A DNA stretch of 64,000 nt from Lachnospiraceae bacterium. Lineage in GTDB: Bacteria > Bacillota > Clostridia > Lachnospirales > Lachnospiraceae. The notes below the pieces were generated by a model. That model saw only the letters and a list, made by a program, of their open reading frames with translations, had not been told where the DNA came from and made no database searches. The position numbers and the translations under genes were made by a program. How positions within the stretch are numbered: position 1 is the stretch's first letter; each line of letters begins with the position of its first letter. The stretch covers positions 84,560 through 148,559 of the forward strand of contig CAJTAL010000007.1 of the NCBI GenBank assembly GCA_910574285.1, given 5' to 3'. Shown piece after piece: positions 1 through 8,838 of the stretch.

Positions 1-516
1 GTTTTTGAGGATTATGTGAATCGAAGTAATGCATGGTATCAACCTGGTTGCTTTATGATACGTATGGAAAAAATGCGTGAAGTAAATCCTAATTTCTATA
101 TTTTTAATTCAAGTGCCGGACAAAACATACAGATGCTTCTTCCAATCTTCTATTATAGTAAATGTGGCTATATTGATGAAGAACTGTTCTATTATGTAGC
201 ACGTACCGGCAGCCTTTCGCATGAGGCAAATAAGGATTATTCGAGTAGAATTCGTAATCAGCAATTGGAAGAAGAATGCATGAATGAGACAATAAAAAAT
301 ATGAAGATTCCAGATGATAATAGATATATGAAGATGAATCATATCAGCTCAGTAAGGATTTTATTGGATATTGCATATAAAGGCGGGAATCAAGCTGATG
401 CTAAAAGATATTATATGGAATTAAAGAAAAACGGCGCAACAAATTTAAAAAGTTTTATAAAAGGGCATTTCGCGGGGATTTCTATTGTTACCAAGCTTTT
501 GAGAAATGGACGGTGA
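1..516 (+). CDS. Glycosyltransferase family 2, C-terminal part (cut by window edge)
   Basis: The reading frame is open from base 1, so the start lies outside the window; a GTG at 16 is internal. The visible 171 or so residues look like the tail of a cytoplasmic GT2 glycosyltransferase of polysaccharide operons. A segment near GQNIQMLLPIFYYSKCGYIDE-type wording (about 40-60 residues in) is the usual acceptor-side region, followed by a helical C-terminus. The catalytic GT-A half with its DXD motif is not visible. The stop codon abuts the flippase ATG at 517, so the two are surely co-transcribed. Donor and acceptor sugars cannot be told. Confidence 0.72.
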   Translation, partial: VFEDYVNRSNAWYQPGCFMIRMEKMREVNPNFYIFNSSAGQNIQMLLPIFYYSKCGYIDEELFYYVARTGSLSHEANKDYSSRIRNQQLEEECMNETIKNMKIPDDNRYMKMNHISSVRILLDIAYKGGNQADAKRYYMELKKNGATNLKSFIKGHFAGISIVTKLLRNGR

Positions 517-2097
517 ATGTCATTGATGAGTAATGATGGCGAAGTTGATAAAAGTATCGAATCAAGAACAAAAAGTTCGATTAAAATTGCCTATACAAAT
601 ATTCTGTACAGGATAGCGGGTTTATCTCTAAATTTTCTGATAAGAACAATTTTTATCAAAGTGCTTGGAGAGGGATATTTTGGATTAAATGCTCTCTTTA
701 CATCCATACTAAATGCATTGTCGCTTACGGAACTTGGATTTGGCTCAGCCGTTACATACTATTTATATAAGCCTGTTGCAGAGAATGATACAGAAAAAAT
801 AAAGACAATTGTTGAATTTTTTCGAAAAATCTATATCATTGTTGGAGTAGCCATACTTATACTTGGAACAATGTTACTTCCGTTTTTACCACATCTTGTT
901 AATATGGAGACAGACTTATCGGTTAATCTGTATCTTGTATATTACCTGTGTTTGTTGAATTCGGCATTGCCATACATGGTATCTTCATATTCACAGATAG
1001 TAATATCAGCAATGCGTAAAGGTTACATTATAAATACGCTGAATCTTGTATTCCTTTTTATATCGACAGCAGTATGCTCTATTGCAATTTTACTTACAAA
1101 GAACTATATTTTGTTCCTTTTAGTGAAATTGATTATATCTTTGCTGAATAATTATATGATTCAGAGAAGGGCATTTGAAATCTTTCCGCCCTTAAAGGAA
1201 AAAAAGATTGAAGGAATAAAAACTGAGGATAAAAAGAAAATATATAATGATGTGAAATCAATCTTTCTGTTTAGGGTCAGTTCAACCATAGCAAATTCTG
1301 TCGATAATATTGTACTTTCGGCAATGTTTGGTATAGTGCTTGTTGGATATAATTCAAATTATGAAATGATTATTTCAGCGGTTACAGGGACTGTATCAAT
1401 GCTTATTTATTCTGCATCGTCAAATGTGGGGAATCTTATTGCAAAAGATGATAAATCGCAGAAGATACGGGTGTTCAGAGAACTCGATCTGATAACATAC
1501 ATTATATCGGTTGTATGCTTCTCCGCTGTTTATAATTTGAGCACTCCTTTTATCATGATCTGGCTGAGGGATAGTCGTTATTTGTTGGATGATAGTATCG
1601 TGTTCTTAAAAGCCCTCAGCATGTTTCTTGGTATTGTTTTAACAAACTGTTATGTATTTAGAGAGGCAATGGGATTATTTGAATATGGAAGATACAGAAA
1701 TCTGATTTGCGGGATTTGTAACCTTGTATTGACGATAGTCATGGCCAAAACCATAGGTACTATTGGTGTTTTTCTCTCGACGGTTATATCGGTTCTGTTT
1801 TTTGCTGAATTTGTATTCCCGAAAATTGTTTTTAGGTATGGATTTGAAAGTCAGGATTTCTGGAAAGAACAACTGAAACTTGGCGGTAAGATTCTATGGG
1901 CAATCGGAGTGGCCATGCTGGTCAAATATGTTCTTTTCATTTTTATAGATTCAAATAATATAATGACTTTCGTGATTAGGGCAATAATTGCAGTAGTTGT
2001 AAGTGGAGCTCTAACAATAGTTCCATATTGTAGGTCTGATGAATTAAAAGATGTTATGAAAAGGATTAAAAGGTTGTGGAAGAGACGCATCATTTAA
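517..2097 (+). CDS. Wzx-type oligosaccharide flippase (MOP superfamily)
   Basis: This 526-residue protein is almost entirely transmembrane, with about 12-14 hydrophobic segments and a short charged N-terminus. The first segment carries NILYRIAGLSLNFLIRTIFI and the pattern LGxGYFGLNALF typical of Wzx/RfbX proteins. It probably flips undecaprenyl-linked glycan repeat units across the membrane. The ATG directly follows the previous stop; a second ATG three codons in is an alternative start. Its place between glycosyltransferases fits a Wzx/Wzy-type pathway. The family is clear; the substrate is inferred from neighbours only. Confidence 0.85.
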   Translation: MSLMSNDGEVDKSIESRTKSSIKIAYTNILYRIAGLSLNFLIRTIFIKVLGEGYFGLNALFTSILNALSLTELGFGSAVTYYLYKPVAENDTEKIKTIVEFFRKIYIIVGVAILILGTMLLPFLPHLVNMETDLSVNLYLVYYLCLLNSALPYMVSSYSQIVISAMRKGYIINTLNLVFLFISTAVCSIAILLTKNYILFLLVKLIISLLNNYMIQRRAFEIFPPLKEKKIEGIKTEDKKKIYNDVKSIFLFRVSSTIANSVDNIVLSAMFGIVLVGYNSNYEMIISAVTGTVSMLIYSASSNVGNLIAKDDKSQKIRVFRELDLITYIISVVCFSAVYNLSTPFIMIWLRDSRYLLDDSIVFLKALSMFLGIVLTNCYVFREAMGLFEYGRYRNLICGICNLVLTIVMAKTIGTIGVFLSTVISVLFFAEFVFPKIVFRYGFESQDFWKEQLKLGGKILWAIGVAMLVKYVLFIFIDSNNIMTFVIRAIIAVVVSGALTIVPYCRSDELKDVMKRIKRLWKRRII

Positions 2098-2143
2098 AAT
2101 CAGTTTGGAATTTGCAAGACAGGAAAATATTTTGAAGAGGGAA

Positions 2144-2221
2144 ATGTTGAGAAATAAGTTGAGAAAAGCAGTGATTACGTCAGCGATTATAGTAATTATG
2201 ATAGTGAGCTGGTGTGTGTGA
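2144..2221 (+). pseudogene. Out-of-frame signal-anchor start of the downstream deacetylase
   Basis: A 25-codon ORF starts at an ATG behind a good ribosome site (GAAGAGGG, bases just before 2144). It encodes a basic N-terminus then one hydrophobic segment (KLRKAVITSAIIVIMIVSW), a typical signal anchor. It ends at a TGA within a run of four GT dinucleotides. The deacetylase frame begins at a GTG inside the same GT run and has no ribosome site of its own. One extra GT would join the two into one secreted protein. This is a frameshift, a sequencing error, or a slippage site; the sequence alone cannot tell which. Confidence 0.55.
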
Positions 2222-3242
2222 AGCGGTAGATAAGACCAAAGAATCAGATGAAATCCTGAAATTGGTAGAGGCTAAGATTGACGATGTTTATGGAGGGGCA
2301 GATGCAATTGTAACTGTGTGTTCAGATGATGGTTACTTTGAAACGGCTGCCAATTTGAATCAGATATTTGGCGAAAGAGGGCTTCGTTGTACGATTGCGG
2401 CTCCAGTCTGGAATGTTAATACGCGAATTGATGATTGGAAAAAACTTCTGGCACAAGGTAACGTGGAGGTGGTTAGTCATAGTATGAATCATATTCCAAT
2501 GGGTGTTGATTGCGAGTTCGCTGATGATATGGAAAGATTGAAGTATGAAATAGCAGGTGCGGATACCTTTTACGAAGATAATTTTGGGGGTGAACAGATA
2601 GTGTTTGTGTGCCCGGAAAATGTGATGTGCGAAAATGGTTATAAGGTTTTATATGATAATGATTTCTGGGCTGTAAGAAGAGGGTCAAGAGGACTCAACA
2701 ATCTCTCACCTGCAGAAGGTACCAATGTTGGAGAATGGTTTAACCTGAAAGTGAGAGGAATTCAGGACAAAACAGCAACAACTGTGCCCCAAAAAAACAA
2801 ATGGGTCGATTCTGCGATTCATCAGAAAAAATGGTTGATAGAGATGTGGCATAATGTAATGCCAGAGGACGATGGAAATTATCAGACCATAACAGTGGCG
2901 GATGCGTGTTTACATTTGGATTACATTAAGAGTAAGTCAGATGAAAATTTGATTTGGGTGGCGACATTTGATGAGGCTGTTAAATATCTAAGGGAAAAAC
3001 AAAATTGCGATGTAATAGCTTATATCAAAGATGACTACTTGATAGTACAGATGACTTTGGATAATGAAAAAATGAAATTTGATACATTTAATCAACCACT
3101 GTCGATTATCGTAAACATACCGGACGAGTATATAATTGAAGATGAAGAAAATTCAAATATAATCGGAATAGATGACAATATAGTACATATAAATGCATTT
3201 CCGGGCAGAACAACTAAAATCAAACTTTTGTCTGTTGAATAA
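2214..3242 (+). CDS. Polysaccharide deacetylase-like protein (CE4/NodB fold), 5' end frameshifted
   Basis: The 342-residue frame carries carbohydrate esterase 4 features: a motif-1 SDDG (about residue 37-40, usual TxDDG) with the catalytic and metal Asp pair, and motif-2 SHSMNH (HSxxH, about residue 87-91) with the metal His pair. The C-terminal 80 residues resemble a beta-rich add-on. CE4 enzymes remove N- or O-acetyl groups from glycans, usually outside the membrane. The GTG start has no ribosome site and an in-frame stop lies at 2205-2207. The natural start is probably the signal-anchor ATG at 2144, now out of frame, so the gene may be inactive or phase-variable. The fold call is firm; the activity is doubtful. 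Confidence 0.68.
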   Translation: MCEAVDKTKESDEILKLVEAKIDDVYGGADAIVTVCSDDGYFETAANLNQIFGERGLRCTIAAPVWNVNTRIDDWKKLLAQGNVEVVSHSMNHIPMGVDCEFADDMERLKYEIAGADTFYEDNFGGEQIVFVCPENVMCENGYKVLYDNDFWAVRRGSRGLNNLSPAEGTNVGEWFNLKVRGIQDKTATTVPQKNKWVDSAIHQKKWLIEMWHNVMPEDDGNYQTITVADACLHLDYIKSKSDENLIWVATFDEAVKYLREKQNCDVIAYIKDDYLIVQMTLDNEKMKFDTFNQPLSIIVNIPDEYIIEDEENSNIIGIDDNIVHINAFPGRTTKIKLLSVE

Positions 3243-3309
3243 GAAATGACGTGGAAAACTATAATATACATTCCAAATGTAGACTAGCTATGAATAAAGG
3301 GTAAGAATA

Positions 3310-5037
3310 ATGAACATAAGGAACGTGAGTAATAATATTTTTAAATATGAAAATACAGTAAAAATAGTAATAGGCGTTTGTCTTTTTGTTTGTTTGTGTG
3401 GCTTTGATAGGAGATCTTCTGTTATCTTTTATGTTATTATTAGCATTTTGACAGTATGTGCGATGATGGCAATCAATTTGAGAATAGATATAGATTTTTT
3501 TAAGGAACATAAAGTTATATCTATTTTAACGGCATTCAGTACAACATTTGCATTGGTAGGGAATAAAACACTGGTGTATCCTATTAATGCTTCTGCAGAC
3601 TATAGAATTATTATATTCTTGATATTTCTTATGTTACTTTTCATACCATCCATTTCTCTGTTGTGTTTGCTGGGAAACAGAAAAGAACCAGGAGTATATA
3701 GTAAAAATTTAAATAGAAAATATTACTTTTATATTCTTTTTACAGGTTTCATTATAATAGAAACGATTTATTTTATTGCTTTTCTGCCAGGGATAGTTTC
3801 CTGGGATGATTATATTGTAATTGCTGAAGCAAAGGGGATGTGGAGATTAGGAGAATATGAGGGTCTGTTTTATGTTTTAACACGGAGAATCTTATTAAGT
3901 ATTATCGATAGTGTGACATTTATTACATCTGTTCAAATTGTTTATGCAGATGTTGTTTATTCTATCGTAACTTCATGGTTGATATTAAAACTCGATACTA
4001 CTTATAATTATAAAGTTCTCCTTTTGATTTCATTTCTTGTTGCGGCATTACCCAACAATGCACTTATGACGATTACTTTGACGAAAGACACATTCTGGGC
4101 AGTGTCTTTTATTTGGTTTCTATATTCCGTAGCAAGAATATGTAGCGATGATCTGTCATTCATAGTTTTATTTCAGTATATTATTTCTGGTTCTTTAGTA
4201 TGGCTTATCAGACAAAATGGCATGTTAATTATTCCAAGTACATTTATAGTATTATTGGTTTGGGCTGTAAAGAAAAGAAAACTCAAGATTATTGCGGCGA
4301 CATTGATGACAGTTTCTCTCATTATTATTTCTGAAGCATGTCTTCGGAGCGTTCGGTATGAATCTACACATCCGGGTTTAAAATATGTTGCGGCATTCCA
4401 GGACTTGTTAGGAGTATACTATTCTGAGGGCAACCTTTCGGATAATACAGCAGATATGATTGAAAGTGTGATTGATGAAGACTTTATCAAGGTCTACGAT
4501 CCATATTGGGCCGAGTATGTTACATGGAAGGAATCTCTGGGAGAAATTCCTGTTTCCAGGTTTATAATTAATTATGTTTCAACTTTTTTAAGGAATCCTT
4601 TAAAAATGATCAAATCAGTATTGTTACGGCAGGATATGTTATGGGATATTCAGTGCGGGGTGAATGGGAGAGAAACATGGCAATGGTGGACTAAATTTGT
4701 GTCGGATATGTGGCCAGATTTAATTCCTGAAAGAAAAGTGACGGTATATGGAACAATTGTTGATTTGTTTGGGAAATTTACAGTAAATAGCGGTCTTAAA
4801 GAGTTTTTATGGCGTGGTGGTATATCTTTGCAGATATGTTTATTATGTTTTATCGTTTCTCTGAGCAAAAGAATTAATACAATTAAATATGTACCGTTTT
4901 TAGCATTGATATTATTTTATATACTTGGACTTGGTTGGGAACATTACAGATATTTTTGGTGTATTAATCTAGCATCATTATTTTATTTTGGGTATTTAAT
5001 TTGTGAGGACAATGAATCATTTGATAAATATGCATAG
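3310..5037 (+). CDS. Polytopic membrane protein, DUF6020-like
   Basis: This 575-residue protein has roughly 12 hydrophobic segments. A central PGIVSWDDY motif follows the fifth or so segment, with a later LTKDTFW loop and an RQNG motif. These are hallmarks of the DUF6020 family, which looks like GT-C-type or Wzy-like membrane enzymes and is common in Clostridia glycan loci. No enzyme role is proven for the family. In this operon it could be the polymerase or a lipid-linked sugar transferase, since no other Wzy candidate is visible. The start is supported by an AAAGGG site upstream. The gene overlaps the next by 26 bases. Confidence 0.65.
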   Translation: MNIRNVSNNIFKYENTVKIVIGVCLFVCLCGFDRRSSVIFYVIISILTVCAMMAINLRIDIDFFKEHKVISILTAFSTTFALVGNKTLVYPINASADYRIIIFLIFLMLLFIPSISLLCLLGNRKEPGVYSKNLNRKYYFYILFTGFIIIETIYFIAFLPGIVSWDDYIVIAEAKGMWRLGEYEGLFYVLTRRILLSIIDSVTFITSVQIVYADVVYSIVTSWLILKLDTTYNYKVLLLISFLVAALPNNALMTITLTKDTFWAVSFIWFLYSVARICSDDLSFIVLFQYIISGSLVWLIRQNGMLIIPSTFIVLLVWAVKKRKLKIIAATLMTVSLIIISEACLRSVRYESTHPGLKYVAAFQDLLGVYYSEGNLSDNTADMIESVIDEDFIKVYDPYWAEYVTWKESLGEIPVSRFIINYVSTFLRNPLKMIKSVLLRQDMLWDIQCGVNGRETWQWWTKFVSDMWPDLIPERKVTVYGTIVDLFGKFTVNSGLKEFLWRGGISLQICLLCFIVSLSKRINTIKYVPFLALILFYILGLGWEHYRYFWCINLASLFYFGYLICEDNESFDKYA

Positions 5038-6214
5038 CAATGGCTACATATGCGATAGACTGGTAATTGGTGCGGGTTTTTACGGCTTATATTCAGCTTT
5101 GTTTTGTGGTAGGCTTGGGCAGAAAGTAATTGTCTTGGAGAAAGAGCCTGAAGCTTTCACAAGAGCATCATATATTAATCAAGCACGTGTTCATATGGGG
5201 TATCATTATCCTAGGTCAATTTCCACAGCGATAAAGAGTGATAAATATTTTGAGCGATTCTGTGACGATTTTGCTTATTGCATTTATAAAGACTTCAATC
5301 AGATTTATGCTACAAGCAGCAATTTTTCCTGGACAAATGCAGGAGATTTCATCCAATTTTGCAGGAATGCGAATATTCCCTGTTCCAAGGTTGACCAAAA
5401 CGAATTTATTAAATATGGAATGTGCGATGGTGCATTCACAACAAGAGAATACATATATGATGCGCAGATTCTAAAGAGTCATCTGCTCAAAGAGATGGAG
5501 GATCTTTCAAATGTTAAAATTGTATATAAGCACTCGCCTGAAATAATTGAACGACGAGGTGACTTATGGTTTGTAAAGGCTCAGGACATGATGTTACAGA
5601 CCCCCTTTATCCTAAATACTACATATGCATCCGTCAATGAAGTTCTAAAAATCACAGACGGAGGGGTGTTTCCTCAGTTTAAGATTAAGTATGAAAAGTG
5701 TGAAATTATTTTATGCAATGTAAATGAGAGTTTACAAAATCTAGGAATTACAGTAATGGATGGACCATTTTTCAGCATAATGCCATTTGGAAAAACAGGA
5801 TTGCATAGTTTAACCAGCGTGACTTTTACGCCTCATGAGACAAGTTATGATACTTTTGCTACTTTTCCGTGTCAGAGGAAGCAACTATCAAGTACTGAGG
5901 ATAATATAACAACAGGAACACGAAAGATTATATGTACACCAGCTTGCCTTAATAATTGCAATGAATGTACGGATAGGCCGAATAGTGCTTGGAGTTATAT
6001 GAGTCAATTGGCAAAGAAATATTTGAAAGATGACTTTGAGTTTACGTATCACAGCAGTCTCTTTAGCATGAAGCCGATTTTAGTGGATAGTGAGATTGAT
6101 GATTCAAGACCGACAGTGATTAGAAAGCACTGTTCTTCCCCAACTATGATTAGTGTGCTGTCAGGAAAGATAAACACTATATATGATGTTGAAGAGGTAC
6201 TATTTGATGGGTGA
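5012..6214 (+). CDS. FAD-dependent oxidoreductase (DAO-like) in glycan operon
   Basis: The 400-residue product opens with a Rossmann dinucleotide motif (VIGAGFYGLYSA, about residues 19-30) and the acidic strand end LEKE, as in the DAO/FAD oxidoreductases. A conserved-looking NQARVHMGYHYPRS follows at about residue 55-68. No transmembrane segment is seen. A Cys-rich patch (CTPACLNNCNEC, about residue 310) is unusual and may bind metal. The ATG at 5012 is preferred because GAGGAC lies just upstream; a GTG at 5003 and an ATG at 5030 are alternatives. It may oxidise a nucleotide sugar or a sugar amine. The true substrate is unknown. Confidence 0.6.
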   Translation: MNHLINMHSNGYICDRLVIGAGFYGLYSALFCGRLGQKVIVLEKEPEAFTRASYINQARVHMGYHYPRSISTAIKSDKYFERFCDDFAYCIYKDFNQIYATSSNFSWTNAGDFIQFCRNANIPCSKVDQNEFIKYGMCDGAFTTREYIYDAQILKSHLLKEMEDLSNVKIVYKHSPEIIERRGDLWFVKAQDMMLQTPFILNTTYASVNEVLKITDGGVFPQFKIKYEKCEIILCNVNESLQNLGITVMDGPFFSIMPFGKTGLHSLTSVTFTPHETSYDTFATFPCQRKQLSSTEDNITTGTRKIICTPACLNNCNECTDRPNSAWSYMSQLAKKYLKDDFEFTYHSSLFSMKPILVDSEIDDSRPTVIRKHCSSPTMISVLSGKINTIYDVEEVLFDG

Positions 6215-7115
6215 TTTACATAAAGAAAAAACATTTATATCAGCAGTAGTTTATATTCACAATGATGATAATGCACTTGATTTTTTCAAAGCAATCAATG
6301 ATGAGTTGGAGAGTCGGTTCTTGAATTTTGAGTATGTTGTTATAGACGATGCAGGTATAGATAATACGATTGCAGAGATTAAAAATTGGGCAAGAAAGAC
6401 AATTGCTTCGATTACGATTATTCACATGAGCTTGTATCATGGTGTTGAATATGCTATGAATGCTGGTATTGATGCAGCAATTGGTGACTTTATTTATGAA
6501 TTTGACTCTGTACAGATGCCTTATGATGTGAAACTAATAAGTGACGCATATGAGAATTCGTTGAAGGGAAATGATATTGTATGTGTTTGCCCTAAACACA
6601 TAAACAGCAGATTCTTTTACAAGATTTTTAATGCGAATAGCGGAAGTATCTATAAGCTCCAAACAGACGCATTCCGCTTAGTTACACGACGAGCAATTAA
6701 TCGAGTTCATGCAGCACATTCATATATGCCATACCGAAAAGCAGCTTATGCAGCTTCTGGGCTTAAGGTGAGCATGATTTCTTTTGATGGTAGTATCAGT
6801 AATAACCAGCGTTCAAAGATTTCCCTGGCTATAGACAGTCTGGCACTGTATACAAATGCTGGTTATAAAATCAGTGTTTGTATAACTTTGCTTATGATGT
6901 TTGTTTCAATAGCTGAATTGATTTATACCGTAGTCATATATTGCATCGGTAAACCGATAGCAGGATGGACAACGACCATGCTTGTTGTGTCATTTGGGTT
7001 TCTTGGCTTGTTCTTTGTACTTAGCATAGTTATAAAGTACTTAAGCCTAAATATAGATATGTCTTTTCGAAGATTAAAATATCTTGTTGAAAGTGTGGAG
7101 AGGGTACAGAAATAG
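6207..7115 (+). CDS. Glycosyltransferase family 2, DPM1/GtrB-like with C-terminal membrane segments
   Basis: The 302-residue product has a GT2 fold at its N-terminus (ISAVVYIHNDDN strand, VVIDDAG nucleotide-binding loop) and two hydrophobic segments at about residues 230-285, the GtrB or polyprenyl-phosphate transferase layout. The expected DXD-like motif appears as FDSVQ, so metal binding may be altered. The ATG at 6207 lies 8 bases after GAAGAGG and overlaps the previous stop, which favours it over an upstream ATG at 6183. It probably transfers a sugar to undecaprenyl phosphate or a nascent chain. Confidence 0.68.
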   Translation: MGDLHKEKTFISAVVYIHNDDNALDFFKAINDELESRFLNFEYVVIDDAGIDNTIAEIKNWARKTIASITIIHMSLYHGVEYAMNAGIDAAIGDFIYEFDSVQMPYDVKLISDAYENSLKGNDIVCVCPKHINSRFFYKIFNANSGSIYKLQTDAFRLVTRRAINRVHAAHSYMPYRKAAYAASGLKVSMISFDGSISNNQRSKISLAIDSLALYTNAGYKISVCITLLMMFVSIAELIYTVVIYCIGKPIAGWTTTMLVVSFGFLGLFFVLSIVIKYLSLNIDMSFRRLKYLVESVERVQK

Positions 7116-8045
7116 ATGGATACAATGAGAGATTTATTGGTGGGCTCAACGGGATTTGTTGGCGGAAATCTAATAAAAAGTCATGGTTTTTATGGTGTTT
7201 GTCATTCGATAGATATAAAGGGTTTCTATGGCATGAAACCCGATTTGTGCGTTTATGCCGGAATTCCTGCAGCAATGTTTCTTGCAAATTCAGCTCCTGA
7301 GAGAGATTTGGAAATAATGAAAGTCGCAAGAGAGAACATACGTAGACTTGAACCCGAAAAGGTGGTCTTGATATCTACTATTGCAGTTTATGGAAATCCT
7401 ATAAATGTTGATGAAGATTCTAAAATATGTAATAAAGGATTTTCAGCCTACGGGAGAAATCGATTGCAATTTGAGAGATGGGTGAAAGAAGATTATCCAG
7501 ATGCATTGATAATCAGGCTTCCTGCTTTGTATGGTACAGGACTTAAAAAGAATTTTTTGTTTGATCTTCATTCGATTGTACCAGCAATGCTCGAGCCTGA
7601 AAAATATGAGGAATTGAGTAGAGAAAGTCAACTTGTTAGAAAGTCTTATGTATTAGAAAGCAATGGTTTTTATGTGATTGTTAAGAATACTGATCGAGAG
7701 TCTCTTCGTAAATATTTTGAAAAAAATGACTTTAATGCTTTGTCGTTTACTGATAGTAGAAGCAGATTTCAATTCTATAATTTGAACCGCCTTTGGCAAG
7801 ATATTCAAATTGGATTAGATTGTAAGTTGGGCATAATTAATTTGACCACACCGCCGGTGTCTACATTTGAAGTATATGAATTTGTGACAGGAATGAATAA
7901 CTGGACTAATAAATTAGAAAAGAGTCCATTCAACTATGACGTGAAAAGTAAATACTCAGAACTGTATGGTGGGGAAAATGGATATTTAATAACGAAGCAA
8001 GAGGAACTTCAGGATATCAGGAAGTTTATGATGGAATGGAAATGA
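7116..8045 (+). CDS. NAD-dependent epimerase/dehydratase-like protein (YxxxR variant)
   Basis: This 309-residue protein has the extended short-chain dehydrogenase layout: a glycine-rich nucleotide loop (GSTGFVGGN, about residues 10-18), an LISTIAVYG strand with the catalytic Ser/Thr region (about residues 86-94), and SAYGRNR where the catalytic YxxxK is expected. The active-site Lys is therefore Arg. Such substitutions occur in atypical members and may lower or change activity. The RLPALYGTG segment is typical of sugar-nucleotide epimerases. The ATG sits immediately after the previous stop. It may modify a nucleotide sugar for this glycan. Confidence 0.6.
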   Translation: MDTMRDLLVGSTGFVGGNLIKSHGFYGVCHSIDIKGFYGMKPDLCVYAGIPAAMFLANSAPERDLEIMKVARENIRRLEPEKVVLISTIAVYGNPINVDEDSKICNKGFSAYGRNRLQFERWVKEDYPDALIIRLPALYGTGLKKNFLFDLHSIVPAMLEPEKYEELSRESQLVRKSYVLESNGFYVIVKNTDRESLRKYFEKNDFNALSFTDSRSRFQFYNLNRLWQDIQIGLDCKLGIINLTTPPVSTFEVYEFVTGMNNWTNKLEKSPFNYDVKSKYSELYGGENGYLITKQEELQDIRKFMMEWK

Positions 8046-8049
8046 GAAA

Positions 8050-8838
8050 ATGAGACTTGCTATCAGTAATATTGCGTGGGATTTGCCGAATGATAGAACA
8101 GTATACAAATTAATGAAGAAGTTGGGATTTACCGGGCTGGAGATTGCTCCAACAAGAATTATTCCTGATGTTCCGTATAATCATATCAGTGAGATTAAAG
8201 AGTGGTATAAGAATGTTCATAATGAATATGGTTTCAGAGTTCCATCAATGCAGTCAATATGGTTTGGAAGAGCAGAAAGAATATTCGGGAGTACTGAAGA
8301 ACGTGAAAAATTGGTAAGGTATACGAAAAAAGCGATTGATTTTGCAGGGGCAATAAATTGTAAAAATCTTGTGTTTGGTTGTCCGAGGAATCGGGCAATA
8401 CCTGATAATGTTGACATAGAACCTGCAACCTCTTTTTTTGGTGAGTTGGGAGATTATGCGTATGAGCATAATACTGTAATAGGGATGGAGCCTATTCCGC
8501 GTATATATAACACAAACTATATTAATACAACACAGGATGCAATTGATTTAATTAATGGGGTTAATTCAAAGGGTTTTTTGCTGAACTTGGATTTGGGTAC
8601 TATGATCGAGAACGAAGAGACGTTTGAAGTATTAAGAAAAAGCGAAAAACTGATAAATCATGTGCATATTAGCGAACCGGCGTTGGAGTTGATTAAAGAG
8701 AGACAATTGCATACAGAACTTAGGGATTTCCTTGAAAGTGTTTGTTATGAAAAATATGTTTCAATTGAATTGAAGAAGGATATTGGGATTAAAGGAGTAG
8801 AAGATACAATGAAATATGTTGCGAGAGTTTTTCTATGA
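8050..8838 (+). CDS. Sugar phosphate isomerase/epimerase-like TIM barrel
   Basis: The 262-residue product resembles the xylose isomerase-like or AP endonuclease 2 TIM-barrel family. Candidate metal ligands lie at the expected strand ends: Glu in GMEPIP (about residue 143), Asp in LNLDLGTM (about 178), His in HVHISEP (about 205), and Glu in SIELKK (about 239). Members isomerise or epimerise sugars and inositols. It lies 4 bases after the epimerase-like gene and overlaps the next gene by 4 bases (ATGA), so coupled translation is likely. It may act with the oxidoreductase and the epimerase-like protein on one sugar precursor. Confidence 0.65.
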   Translation: MRLAISNIAWDLPNDRTVYKLMKKLGFTGLEIAPTRIIPDVPYNHISEIKEWYKNVHNEYGFRVPSMQSIWFGRAERIFGSTEEREKLVRYTKKAIDFAGAINCKNLVFGCPRNRAIPDNVDIEPATSFFGELGDYAYEHNTVIGMEPIPRIYNTNYINTTQDAIDLINGVNSKGFLLNLDLGTMIENEETFEVLRKSEKLINHVHISEPALELIKERQLHTELRDFLESVCYEKYVSIELKKDIGIKGVEDTMKYVARVFL

